Under the pieces are notes generated by a model. It ran no database searches and had not been told where the DNA came from. It was given only the letters and a program-made list of their open reading frames with translations. Shown here piece after piece: positions 23,022 through 31,685 of a stretch of 64,000 bases of DNA. Location: assembly GCA_964611295.1 (NCBI GenBank), contig CAZSWV010000008.1, forward strand, positions 18,737 to 82,736, written 5' to 3'. The translations under genes and the position numbers were made by a program. Position 1 is the stretch's first letter; every line of letters starts with the position of its first letter. The DNA comes from B73-G16 sp964611295. GTDB taxonomy: Bacteria; Desulfobacterota; B13-G15.

Positions 23022-24143
23022 ATGGAGGTCCTGGAGAAGGTGTTGTGGCAGACGGGTTTTTGGAACCTACAGTTTAAGCACGTCTTGATGTGGGCTATAG
23101 CTTTCGCCTATATCTACCTGGCCATAAAGAAACAATATGAACCCCTCCTGCTCCTACCCATAGGCTTTGGGATCTTAGCCGTTAACCTCCCGCTTGTGGA
23201 GTTGATGTCCAAAGACCCCAAGGGCTTGCTCTATATCTTTTACCACTACGGACTTGAATGGGAGGTGATCCCTTGTTTGATCTTCTTGGGCCTTGGGGCG
23301 ATGACGGATTTTGGGCCCTTACTTGCCAATCCAAAGACCTTTGTACTTGGAGCAGCAGCCCAGCTTGGGGTCTACGTGGCCTTTTTTGTGGCCTTGCTCT
23401 GTGGGTTCAGCATCCCTGAGGCCTGTTCCATAGGGATCATCGGTGGGGCAGACGGTCCCACTACCATATATCTCACCGTGAAGCTCGCCCCTCATCTCCT
23501 TGGCGCAAATGCCGTGGCCGCTTATTCCTATATGTCCCTTGTGCCTATAATACAGCCCCCGGTGATGAAACTCCTTACCACTCAAAAGGAAAGGCAGATC
23601 ATGATGAGACAGCTCCGTCCGGTTTCAAAGACCGAAAGGATCCTGTTCCCCATCGTTATGATGCTGTTAAGCTGTCTCCTTTTACCCCCTTCGGCCCCCC
23701 TTATGGTCATGTTCATGTTGGGTAACCTCTTCAGGGAATCTGGTGTGGTCAAGAGGCTTTCGGATGCGGCTCAAAACGAACTCATGAACATAGTGACCAT
23801 CTTTTTGGGGATATCGGTCGGTGCCACTATGACGGCCGACAACTTCCTTAAGCCCCAGACCTTGATGATATACGGCCTTGGCCTTATAGCCTTCATCTTC
23901 AGCACCGCAGGCGGTGTCCTCTTTGCCAAACTGATGAACCTCTTCTTGAAAGAGAAGATAAACCCCTTGATAGGAAGTGCCGGCGTTTCCGCTGTCCCCA
24001 TGGCCGCTAGGGTCAGCCAAAAGTTGGCCCTTGAGGCCAATCCAAGGAACCTTTTGATCATGCATGCCATGGGACCAAATGTAGCTGGCGTAATCGGGAC
24101 CTTGATGGCAGCGGGCTTCTTCCTCACCATGGTAAAAGGCTAA
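23022..24143 (+). CDS. sodium-translocating decarboxylase beta subunit
   Basis: A 373-residue polytopic membrane protein of the OadB/MmdB/GcdB family. It decarboxylates carboxybiotin and exports sodium ions. Signatures: GGADGPTTIYLT (the conserved Asp in the re-entrant loop), AYSYMSLVPIIQPPVMK and GSAGVSAVPMAARVSQ near the C-terminus. Start ATG 23022 is backed by AGGAGGG 6 nt upstream; an earlier GTG-type extension overlaps the small subunit. The alpha partner is upstream beyond a terminator. Without a biotin carrier in the window the complex would need one encoded elsewhere. Confidence 0.94.
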   Translation: MEVLEKVLWQTGFWNLQFKHVLMWAIAFAYIYLAIKKQYEPLLLLPIGFGILAVNLPLVELMSKDPKGLLYIFYHYGLEWEVIPCLIFLGLGAMTDFGPLLANPKTFVLGAAAQLGVYVAFFVALLCGFSIPEACSIGIIGGADGPTTIYLTVKLAPHLLGANAVAAYSYMSLVPIIQPPVMKLLTTQKERQIMMRQLRPVSKTERILFPIVMMLLSCLLLPPSAPLMVMFMLGNLFRESGVVKRLSDAAQNELMNIVTIFLGISVGATMTADNFLKPQTLMIYGLGLIAFIFSTAGGVLFAKLMNLFLKEKINPLIGSAGVSAVPMAARVSQKLALEANPRNLLIMHAMGPNVAGVIGTLMAAGFFLTMVKG

Positions 24144-24189
24144 ACTCCTTTCGGATACTGGAACTTGTATCTTTACTACGTCAAGGACC

Positions 24190-24882
24190 ATGCAAGAGGT
24201 AGCAGTAAACCTCAAAAGGGTCACGGAGAGGATAGCTGAAGCTGCCCTGCGGAAGGGAAGGGACCCTTCTCAGGTAAGGCTGATAGGGGCGACAAAAGGG
24301 GTAAGCCCAGAGCGGATCCTTGAGGCAGTAGAGGCAGGCCTTCGGGACATAGGTGAGAACTACGTGCAGGAGGCCCAAAGGAAATGGCCCATCATAGGTA
24401 GTAGAGTCCACTGGCATATGATAGGGAGGCTTCAGACCAACAAAGCCCGTCATGCAGTAAAGCTCTTCGAGTGCCTCCATTCCCTTGACAACCTTGAACT
24501 TGCACGGGAACTTGACAAAAGGGCAAAGGCAGAAGGACGAAGGATAAAGGTCCTGATCCAGGTGAACCTTTCGGGAGAGGTCACAAAGGCTGGGATCAAG
24601 GCCGAAGAGGTCATGTGGTTCTTGGAGGGGATCTCTGGGTTTGAGGGGCTTGAACCCATCGGTCTGATGACCCTGCCCCCTCCCCCTAAGGACCCAGAAG
24701 ACTCCCGGCCCTTCTTCAGGGCCCTAAGGCAGCTAAGGGACAAGTTAGAAGAGAAGGGCTTCCGACTTCCCGAACTCTCCATGGGCACCTCGGATGATTT
24801 CGAAGTGGCCGTGGAAGAAGGGGCTACTATGGTAAGGGTGGGGAGGGCCATCTTTGGGGAAAGGAAGTTGAATTATGGTTGA
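24190..24882 (+). CDS. yggS: PLP homeostasis protein, YggS/PROSC family
   Basis: A 230-residue protein of the alanine-racemase-like barrel fold that binds pyridoxal phosphate and buffers PLP pools; no enzyme activity is established for the family. PLP lysine at about K36 (LIGATKGV), IGENYVQEA, the WHMIGRLQTNK block and the C-terminal phosphate loop LSMGTSDDFEVAVEEGATMVRVG. Begins 46 nt after the beta-subunit gene and overlaps argH by 8 nt, so it is likely co-transcribed with argH. Confidence 0.94.
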   Translation: MQEVAVNLKRVTERIAEAALRKGRDPSQVRLIGATKGVSPERILEAVEAGLRDIGENYVQEAQRKWPIIGSRVHWHMIGRLQTNKARHAVKLFECLHSLDNLELARELDKRAKAEGRRIKVLIQVNLSGEVTKAGIKAEEVMWFLEGISGFEGLEPIGLMTLPPPPKDPEDSRPFFRALRQLRDKLEEKGFRLPELSMGTSDDFEVAVEEGATMVRVGRAIFGERKLNYG

Positions 24883-26254
24883 AAAGGCCTGGGATGGACG
24901 TTTTAAGGAAAAGACTTCGGGCATAGTAGAGGCCTTTACCTCTTCTCTCCCCTTTGACATAAGGCTCTGGAGAGAGGACATAGAGGGAAACAAGGCCTAT
25001 TGTTTGGCCCTGAAGGAGGCAGGCTTACTACGGGAAGAGGAAGCCGAGAGGATCCTTTTGGCCCTCGAGGAGATAGCCAAAGACCTCGAATCAGGCAGTG
25101 TGGAGTTTGACCCTGGTTACGAGGACGTCCACATGTTGATCGAGGGCCTCCTGAGGAAAAAAGTGGGAGAAATAGGCGGAAAGCTTCACACGGGTAGGAG
25201 CAGAAACGACCAGGTGGTCTTGGACCTGAGGCTTTGGCTGAGGAAGGCCATATCGAGGCAAATGGAAAAACTCCAAGGCCTTATGAGGGCCATGGTGGAA
25301 AAAGCCGAGGAGTTCTTCGGCATCATAGCCCCTGGCTATACCCACCTCAGGAAGGCCCAGCCTATACTGCTCTCCCATTACCTCATGGCCCATTACGAGA
25401 TGTTAAAGCGCGATCGGGAGAGGCTCAAAGGGTGTTTTAAAAGGGTGAACGTGCTCCCTTTGGGGAGTTCTGCCCTTTCGGGGAACCCTTACCCTGTGAA
25501 CCGCCAACGCCTTGCCCAGATATTGGGCTTTGACGAGGTAAGCCCCAATAGCGTCGATGCGGTATCGGACAGGGACTTCGTCCTTGAGTACTTGGCCGTC
25601 GTCTCCATATCCATGGTCCACCTTAGTCGGCTATCGGAGGACTTGATCCTATGGTCGGGGACCGAATTCGACTATGTGGAGCTACCTGAAAGCTTCTGCA
25701 CCGGTTCAAGCATAATGCCCCAGAAGAAAAACCCAGATGTGCTCGAACTCGTTCGGGGAAAAACAGGAAGGACCATAGGGGCCTTCGTATCGGTAGCCAC
25801 AACCCTCAAGGGTTTGCCCTTGACCTACAACCGGGACCTTCAGGAAGACAAAGAACCCCTTTTTGACGCCGCAGACACCTACGAAGGGGTCCTCGACGTC
25901 CTTGTCCCTCTGGTAAAGGGCCTAAAGGTTAAAAAAGAACGCATAGAAAAAGCTGCCTTGGAGGACTTTTCCCTTGCCACAGAACTGGCCGACTACCTAG
26001 CCTTAAAAGGAATCCCCTTCAGGGAGGCCCATAAGGTGGTGGGTAGGATAGTCCTTTACTGTGAAGAACGTAACAAAGGACTTTCAGAACTTACCCTTGA
26101 GGAGTTAAAGGGGTTCCATCCTTCCTTTGAAAGGGACGTATTCGAGTGGCTTGATCCCTTACATGCCCTCAAGAGACGAGACCTCCCAGGTGGTACATCA
26201 CCAAGGCGGGTCAAAGAGGCCATTGAAAGGGCAAAGGAGGAGCTTGGACTTTGA
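24875..26254 (+). CDS. argH: argininosuccinate lyase
   Basis: The 459-residue last enzyme of arginine synthesis, splitting argininosuccinate into arginine and fumarate. Superfamily signature GSSIMPQKKNPD near residues 275-286, with the mobile-loop catalytic Ser; an earlier TGRSRNDQVVLDLRLW block and YTHLRKAQPILLSHY also match. Start ATG 24875 lies within the yggS end. The stop overlaps the TTG start of the lipoprotein gene (TTGA). argB and argD lie 2-4 kb downstream on the opposite strand. Confidence 0.96.
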   Translation: MVEKAWDGRFKEKTSGIVEAFTSSLPFDIRLWREDIEGNKAYCLALKEAGLLREEEAERILLALEEIAKDLESGSVEFDPGYEDVHMLIEGLLRKKVGEIGGKLHTGRSRNDQVVLDLRLWLRKAISRQMEKLQGLMRAMVEKAEEFFGIIAPGYTHLRKAQPILLSHYLMAHYEMLKRDRERLKGCFKRVNVLPLGSSALSGNPYPVNRQRLAQILGFDEVSPNSVDAVSDRDFVLEYLAVVSISMVHLSRLSEDLILWSGTEFDYVELPESFCTGSSIMPQKKNPDVLELVRGKTGRTIGAFVSVATTLKGLPLTYNRDLQEDKEPLFDAADTYEGVLDVLVPLVKGLKVKKERIEKAALEDFSLATELADYLALKGIPFREAHKVVGRIVLYCEERNKGLSELTLEELKGFHPSFERDVFEWLDPLHALKRRDLPGGTSPRRVKEAIERAKEELGL

Positions 26255-27189
26255 AAAGGTTGTTGGTCCTTCTGCTTTTCGGCCTTTTAGGTTGCGGGGT
26301 AAAGGCCCCACCCCGTCCCCCTGACCTCCTTTTGCCACATGCGCCAAAGGGTTTGAAGCTAATGGTAAGAGAGGGGCTAGCATATTTAACATGGGAGGCC
26401 CCAGAGGATGCCAGATACCTCTATGGGTTTCACGTGTTGATGAAAGAAGAGGGCTCTGAAGGTTTTTTGACAATAGGCAAGGTCCCCTATTGCCAAGGTA
26501 AAAAGGGGTACCGTTTTGACCTAAAAGGCCTGTCCAGGGGTAAAAGGTACGTCTTCAAGGTGATGGGGATAAACAAGTGGGGTTACCCAGGGCCTCCTTC
26601 TGAGGAAGTGGCCTTACGGTGGGTCTCACCTCCGGTTGCGCCTTTGGGCCTCTCTGCTGAGGCAGGAGATAAAGAGGTGAAACTCTCTTGGCAACCTATG
26701 AGCGGTGTCGCCTTTTTCCACGTCTATAGAAGGGTCCCACCTTCTGGGTTCCCTGAAGACCCAATTGGCATAGTAGAGGCAAACTCCTTTTTGGACCAGG
26801 GGTTACAAAATCGCGTCCTATATTGTTATCAAGTGCGGGCCACTATAATGTCTGAGGATACACCCATAGAAGGCATAGGTACAGAAGAGGTCTGTACCAT
26901 CCCAGAAGATAAGGTCCCTCCACCGGCGCCCTCAGGGTTGTCCGTCTTAAAAAAGGAGGGGATGATCGAGCTCGATTGGTTCCCAGTAGAAACCGAACCT
27001 GTAAAAGGTTATCATGTCTGGAGGGGTAGGTGTGGTGGGCCTTTTGAGCGGCTTACTGACGTTCCGGTAGAGAGGACTTTTTTTGTAGACCATCCGCCTG
27101 CAGGCGGCTGTTGGGTATACGGGGTGACGGCTTTAGACCTGGAAGGCAACGAGAGCAAAATGTCGGAGCTGATCCAGGTAGACCTTTGA
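26251..27189 (+). CDS. lipoprotein with fibronectin type III-like domains
   Basis: A 312-residue predicted lipoprotein: positively charged MKRLL, hydrophobic stretch and lipobox LLGC with Cys15 as the lipidation site, then a proline-rich linker. Three Fn3-like beta-sandwich repeats follow at about 32-125, 127-222 and 224-310, each with the tryptophan and the YxF/YxxxV strand patterns (LTWEAPEDARYLYGFHV, LSWQPMSGVAFFHVYR, LDWFPVETEPVKGYHVW). The third ends VYGVTALDLEGNES. The start is TTG overlapping the argH stop. Likely exported to the periplasm or outer membrane. Function unknown; the argH linkage is striking but unexplained. Confidence 0.75.
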   Translation: MKRLLVLLLFGLLGCGVKAPPRPPDLLLPHAPKGLKLMVREGLAYLTWEAPEDARYLYGFHVLMKEEGSEGFLTIGKVPYCQGKKGYRFDLKGLSRGKRYVFKVMGINKWGYPGPPSEEVALRWVSPPVAPLGLSAEAGDKEVKLSWQPMSGVAFFHVYRRVPPSGFPEDPIGIVEANSFLDQGLQNRVLYCYQVRATIMSEDTPIEGIGTEEVCTIPEDKVPPPAPSGLSVLKKEGMIELDWFPVETEPVKGYHVWRGRCGGPFERLTDVPVERTFFVDHPPAGGCWVYGVTALDLEGNESKMSELIQVDL

Positions 27190-27204
27190 ACCAAAGGAGG
27201 CGTT

Positions 27205-27732
27205 ATGGGAGAGATAAAGAGCACGTGGGAACTTGTAATGGAAAAGTTAAAGGGTATGGAGGTAACCGACGAGGAAAAGGAGCGCTTTCAAAGGCAGGAA
27301 GACCTCGAAAGGGCAAAGAGGCTCTTTTATCCGTATTTTGAAGGCGACGAAAGGGATTGGGACAAGTTCAGGGAGGAGGTAAGGCGGCTTAACGAAGCGG
27401 CCTTTACTGAGTTCTTAAAGCTTGTCTCCGAAAACCTCTCCTTTGAAACGGGCCTTACCGAAAGACAGAAGAAGGCCCTTGAGACCATCTTTGGAAAGGA
27501 AGCTGTCCTCAAGGTAGAGGAACTTATGGAACGCTTCAAAAAGCGTCAGGAGGTAGAGGTAGAGGCCCTTAAGGCCGAACTCCTCCAGGCCTTCGAGCGC
27601 AGGGGCATAAGGGGATCGGCCATAGACCCCAATCCCAGACTACACCCCAGGTGGCTTTTAGTAGTGGACCAGGTCAAACGGGATTTTCAAAAGGAACTCC
27701 TTTCTTACCTAGAAGGGATAAACCCCAATTAG
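27205..27732 (+). CDS. conserved-looking cytosolic protein of unknown function (175 aa)
   Basis: Family not recognised. A 175-residue, strongly charged, mostly helical protein without membrane segments or cysteines. The N-terminal part carries MEVTDEEKERFQRQEDLERAKRLFYPYF; the middle has FETGLTERQKKALETIFGKEAVLKVEELMERF; the C-terminal third ends with a distinct patch RGSAIDPNPRLHPRWLLVVDQVK. AAAGGAGG precedes the ATG, so expression is well supported. It is the last gene of the argH run, 15 nt after the lipoprotein, and its stop overlaps the argD stop on the other strand. Confidence 0.7.
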   Translation: MGEIKSTWELVMEKLKGMEVTDEEKERFQRQEDLERAKRLFYPYFEGDERDWDKFREEVRRLNEAAFTEFLKLVSENLSFETGLTERQKKALETIFGKEAVLKVEELMERFKKRQEVEVEALKAELLQAFERRGIRGSAIDPNPRLHPRWLLVVDQVKRDFQKELLSYLEGINPN

Positions 27733-28919
27733 AGCCCCTTTAGGATCTCCTCCATTGCCGAAAGGAGCTTAGCACAGTCTTCCTTTTCGACTATAAGAGG
27801 TGGTAAGAGCCTTATCACTTTATCTCCTGCAGTACCAATGAGGATGCCCTTTTCCATGGCCTTCTTGGCCACTTCCTTGGCCCAGGGACCTTCCAATTCC
27901 ACCCCTATCATCAGTCCTTTCCCTCTCACCTCTTTGACCTTGTTGTACCTCTTTGCCAGGGTCTCAAGTTCCTCCATCAGATACCGCCCCATCCTTTGAC
28001 AGTTCTCAAGTACCCCTCCTTCAAGCAACTCGTCGAACACAACACAACCTGCCCTGCAGCTCAAAGGGTTCCCTCCAAAAGTAGAGGCATGGTCACCAGG
28101 TGAAAAGGCCTTTGATATCTCCTCCTTGGCCACAAGGGCACCTAGGGGAAGACCTCCTCCTAAGGCCTTGGCGAGGGTCATCAAATCTGGTTCTATGCCC
28201 CAGTGCTCGTAGGCGAAGAGCCTGCCTGTACGGCCCATCCCTGTCTGGACCTCGTCCAATATCAAAAGGACCCCCTTTTCGTCACATATCCTACGGACCT
28301 CCTTCAAAAAGGTCTCAGAAGGAACCCTCACACCGCTTTCCCCTTGTATAGGTTCAACCATTACGGCACAGGTGCTTTCGTCTATAGCCTCGGCTAAGGC
28401 CTCAGGGTCGTCATAGGGGCAGTACTTTATCCCTGGCAAAAGCGGTTCAAAACCGCGATGGAATTTCTCCTGGGCTGTAGCCGTAAGGGCCCCCATGGTA
28501 CGACCATGGAAGGACCCATACATGGTTATTATCTCGTAGCGCTTTGGACCGTGGTGAATCTTGGAGAACTTCCTCGCCAATTTGATGGCTGCCTCGTTTG
28601 CCTCCGCACCGCTATTACAGAAAAAGACCTTTGCCCCAAAGGAGTGTTCGCATATGCGCTTGGCAAGTTCTATCTGCGGTAAGGTGTAATAGAGGTTTGA
28701 CACGTGAAGCAGCAATTCTGCCTGTTCCTTTATGGCTTCAACGACTTTAGGATGGCAATGGCCTAAGTTCGAAACGGCTATGCCCGAAAAAAAATCCAGG
28801 TATTCCCTCCCTGTGTGGTCCCAAACCCTTATCCCTTCTCCCCTGACGATCAATAGGGGATAACGGTCATAGGTCTGCATGAGGAAGCGATCGGCCTCCC
28901 TTACGAATTCTTCGCTCAT
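27729..28919 (-). CDS. argD: acetylornithine aminotransferase
   Basis: A 396-residue class III PLP aminotransferase that makes N-acetylornithine in arginine synthesis; the family also serves succinyldiaminopimelate transamination. PLP-binding signature LILDEVQTGMGRTG followed by the Schiff-base Lys in TLAKALGGGLPLGA (near residue 252). HASTFGGNPLSCRAG and FFCNSGAEANEAAIKLAR are also typical. Its ATG overlaps the argB stop, forming an argB-argD pair. The 3' end shares 4 nt with the convergent gene. Confidence 0.94.
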   Translation of the reverse strand: MSEEFVREADRFLMQTYDRYPLLIVRGEGIRVWDHTGREYLDFFSGIAVSNLGHCHPKVVEAIKEQAELLLHVSNLYYTLPQIELAKRICEHSFGAKVFFCNSGAEANEAAIKLARKFSKIHHGPKRYEIITMYGSFHGRTMGALTATAQEKFHRGFEPLLPGIKYCPYDDPEALAEAIDESTCAVMVEPIQGESGVRVPSETFLKEVRRICDEKGVLLILDEVQTGMGRTGRLFAYEHWGIEPDLMTLAKALGGGLPLGALVAKEEISKAFSPGDHASTFGGNPLSCRAGCVVFDELLEGGVLENCQRMGRYLMEELETLAKRYNKVKEVRGKGLMIGVELEGPWAKEVAKKAMEKGILIGTAGDKVIRLLPPLIVEKEDCAKLLSAMEEILKGL

Positions 28920-29770
28920 GGGACGATCTCCGTGCCTATGCCTTTGTCAGTGAAGACTTCAAGGAGTAAAGAATGGGGAAGCCTTCCGTCTAGTATATGG
29001 GCCTTCTTTACCCCCATCCTCAAGGCATCTATACAACACTTCACCTTAGGTATCATCCCACCTTCGATGATCCCATCGGCGATCAAGGCCTCAGCATCCC
29101 GCGCAGATAGCGTAGGGATTAGCTCCTTGTTTGGTCCATATACACCAGGCACGTCGGTAAGGAGCAGGAGTTTTTCTGCCTTCAAGGCCGAAGCCACTGC
29201 CCCTGCCACGGTGTCTGCGTTTATGTTGTAGGTTTCGCCTTCCTCTGAAACCCCAATGGGGGCTATTACAGGGACAAAGCCTTTTTGTTGCAAGGCCTCT
29301 ATCAACTCCACATTGACCTCCTCCACCTCCCCTACAAGCCCTAGGTCAATCCCCTTAAGCGTCATCTTCTTGGCCTTTATCAACCACGCGTCCTTCCCAC
29401 TCAACCCCACTGCCTTGGCCCCCTGTCTGTTTATAAGGCACACGAGGTCCTTGTTCAGTTTGCTGAGGACCATCTCCACCACTTCCATGGTTTCGGGGTT
29501 TGTAACACGCATTCCCTGGATAAAGTTTGAGGTTATACCAAGCCTCTCAAGCAACACCCCTATTTGAGGCCCTCCTCCATGGACTACTACAGGCCTTATA
29601 CCTACGTACCAAAGGAGGGCCACGTCTTGGGCAAAGGCCTCCTTTAGCCCTCCAGCCTCCATGGCCCCTCCACCGTACTTTAGGACCATGGTCTTGCCGT
29701 AAAAGCGTTTTATATAAGGCAAGGCCTCGACAAGCACCTCGGCTTTACGTGCGAGTTCTTCAGGCATCAT
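28916..29770 (-). CDS. argB: acetylglutamate kinase
   Basis: A 284-residue amino-acid-kinase-fold enzyme phosphorylating N-acetylglutamate, usually the arginine-feedback step. Blocks: MVLKYGGGAM (phosphate-binding Lys and Gly loop), VVHGGGPQIG, LVCLINRQGAKAVGLSGKD, NINADTVAGAVASALKAEKL and DGIIEGGMIPKV. The N-terminal helix before the kinase core (EELARKAEVLVEALPYIKRF) is the segment that makes hexameric, arginine-inhibited ArgB, so feedback control is likely. The start overlaps hslU (ATGA). Confidence 0.96.
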   Translation of the reverse strand: MMPEELARKAEVLVEALPYIKRFYGKTMVLKYGGGAMEAGGLKEAFAQDVALLWYVGIRPVVVHGGGPQIGVLLERLGITSNFIQGMRVTNPETMEVVEMVLSKLNKDLVCLINRQGAKAVGLSGKDAWLIKAKKMTLKGIDLGLVGEVEEVNVELIEALQQKGFVPVIAPIGVSEEGETYNINADTVAGAVASALKAEKLLLLTDVPGVYGPNKELIPTLSARDAEALIADGIIEGGMIPKVKCCIDALRMGVKKAHILDGRLPHSLLLEVFTDKGIGTEIVP

Positions 29771-31137
29771 AGGATGTACCTCGAAAGGTCTTCGTCCTCT
29801 ACGAGTTCCTCGAGCTTTTCACGGACATACTTGGCGTCGATCACGACCTCTTGGCCCTTCATTTCAGGGGCTTCAAAGAGCACATCTTCCAACAACTTCT
29901 CCATTACCGTGTAAAGGCGCCTCGCACCTATGTCCTCTGTCCGTTCGTTTATCTTTGCGGCCATCTCCGCTATGGCCTCGATGGCATCCTGGGTGAAGGT
30001 GAGCTTCACCCCCTCTGTGGCAAGTAATGCCACGTATTGCTTGATCAAGGCGTTCTGAGGCTCAGTCAGTATCCTTATGAACTCCTCTTTGCCCAAGGGT
30101 CTGAGTTCTACCCTTATGGGGAACCTGCCCTGCAACTCGGGTATGAGGTCTGAAGGTTTAGAAACGTGAAAGGCCCCAGCGGCAATGAACAATATGTGGT
30201 CGGTCCTCACCATCCCGTACTTGGTCATCACGGTCGTCCCCTCGATTATGGGCAGAAGGTCCCTTTGGACACCTTCACGTGACACATCTGGCCCATGGGT
30301 AACGTCACGGCTGGCAATCTTGTCTATCTCGTCGATAAAGACGATCCCGGACTGCTCCACCCTCTCAATGGCCTTTTTTACCACTGCAGACATGTCTATC
30401 AGTTTTTCGGCCTCCTGGTGAATGAAAAGCTTCAATGCCTCGGAAACTTTCATCCTCTTTCTCTTAGTCCTCTTTGGGAGGAAACCCGAAAGCATCTCCC
30501 TTAACTGCTCCAATTCCTCCATCCCCGTGGGGACAAACACCTCAACCATTGGCAAGAACTTCTCCTCTACCTCAACTTCCACTTCCCTCTCGTCCAAAAC
30601 CCCTTGTCTCAATAGTTCCCTTAACCTCTCCCTTGAACGCGAAGGCACCTCCAAGGGACTGCTAGAGGAAGAAGGCAAAAGGAGGTCCAGGATCCTCTCC
30701 TCAGCTAACTCCTTTGCCTTTTCGTAGACCTTCGCCTCTTCCTCTTCACGGACCATCTTCACAGCGATCTCAGTGAGGTCCCTTATGATGGACTCAACGT
30801 CACGACCCACATAACCTACTTCGGTAAAGCGGGAGGCCTCAACCTTTATGAAAGGGGCCTGCGCCAATTTGGCCAAACGTCTGGAGATTTCGGTCTTCCC
30901 CACCCCAGTGGGGCCGATCATCAAGATGTTCTTGGGGGCTATTTCATCCCGCAGCTCCTTAGGGACCTGCTGTCTACGCCACCTGTTCCTCAGGGCAATG
31001 GCAACAGCCCTCTTGGCCTCTTCTTGCCCTATGATGTACTTATCCAACTCCCGCACTATCTCCTTGGGAGTAAGCCTCCGTTGTAGATCCTCTTCAGTAT
31101 TAAGAGGTTCTGGCAAGGCCAATTCCCTTTCGCTCAT
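29767..31137 (-). CDS. hslU: ATP-dependent protease ATPase subunit HslU
   Basis: A 456-residue AAA+ unfoldase that feeds substrates to HslV. N-terminal LTPKEIVRELDKYIIGQEEAKRAV, Walker A GPTGVGKT at 75-82, VGYVGRDVESII pore loop, Walker B IVFIDEIDKIA, sensor elements and the C-terminal tail ending in YIL, which docks into HslV. The I-domain insert at about 140-240 is acidic and serine-rich as usual. Overlaps hslV and argB by 4 nt each. Confidence 0.97.
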   Translation of the reverse strand: MSERELALPEPLNTEEDLQRRLTPKEIVRELDKYIIGQEEAKRAVAIALRNRWRRQQVPKELRDEIAPKNILMIGPTGVGKTEISRRLAKLAQAPFIKVEASRFTEVGYVGRDVESIIRDLTEIAVKMVREEEEAKVYEKAKELAEERILDLLLPSSSSSPLEVPSRSRERLRELLRQGVLDEREVEVEVEEKFLPMVEVFVPTGMEELEQLREMLSGFLPKRTKRKRMKVSEALKLFIHQEAEKLIDMSAVVKKAIERVEQSGIVFIDEIDKIASRDVTHGPDVSREGVQRDLLPIIEGTTVMTKYGMVRTDHILFIAAGAFHVSKPSDLIPELQGRFPIRVELRPLGKEEFIRILTEPQNALIKQYVALLATEGVKLTFTQDAIEAIAEMAAKINERTEDIGARRLYTVMEKLLEDVLFEAPEMKGQEVVIDAKYVREKLEELVEDEDLSRYIL

Positions 31138-31685
31138 AGCTCCTCCACGACGATCTCCTTATTGGTGTAAATGCAAAGGGATGCGGCTATCTTCAAGGCC
31201 TCTTCGGCTATCTGGCGAGCAGACAGGTCCGTATGAAGCGCCAAGGCCCTGGCTGCCGCTTCTGCATAAGGTCCTCCTGAACCTATCCCCACTATCCCAT
31301 CGTCAGGTTCCACCACGTCCCCGGTACCCGATATGATAAGGGAGTGTTCTTGGTCTGCTACAAGTAAAAGCGCTTCAAGCCTCCTCAATACACGATCGGT
31401 TCGCCAATCCTTGGCAAGTTCTACAGCAGACCTCAAGAGGTTTCCACCGTACTGCTCAAGCTTTCCTTCAAACCTCTCGAAGAGCGTGAAGGCATCAGCT
31501 GTAGACCCTGCAAAGCCAGCCAGGATCCTGTCCTTATAGAGACGCCTGACCTTACGGGCCTTGTGCTTTATGACGGTATCACCTAAGGTCACCTGACCAT
31601 CGCCTGCCATTACCACCTTACCTTTATGCCTCACACAAAGGATCGTGGTCCCCTTGAAGGGGCTTTCTGGCCCTCGGATGAGCAT
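31134..31685 (-). CDS. hslV: ATP-dependent protease peptidase subunit HslV
   Basis: A 183-residue proteasome-like threonine peptidase. The mature N-terminus should be Thr13 in FKGTTILCVRHKG, giving a 12-residue propeptide (MLIRGPESPFKG), longer than the single Met of the E. coli form. Other blocks: MAGDGQVTLGDTVIK, RKVRRLYKDRILAGFAGSTADAFTLFE and GIGSGGPYAEAAARAL. ATG 31685 is preferred, with GGAGG 9 nt upstream; it leaves a 62-nt overlap with the 3' end of xerC. The ATG 6 nt earlier has poor spacing. Confidence 0.94.
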   Translation of the reverse strand: MLIRGPESPFKGTTILCVRHKGKVVMAGDGQVTLGDTVIKHKARKVRRLYKDRILAGFAGSTADAFTLFERFEGKLEQYGGNLLRSAVELAKDWRTDRVLRRLEALLLVADQEHSLIISGTGDVVEPDDGIVGIGSGGPYAEAAARALALHTDLSARQIAEEALKIAASLCIYTNKEIVVEEL

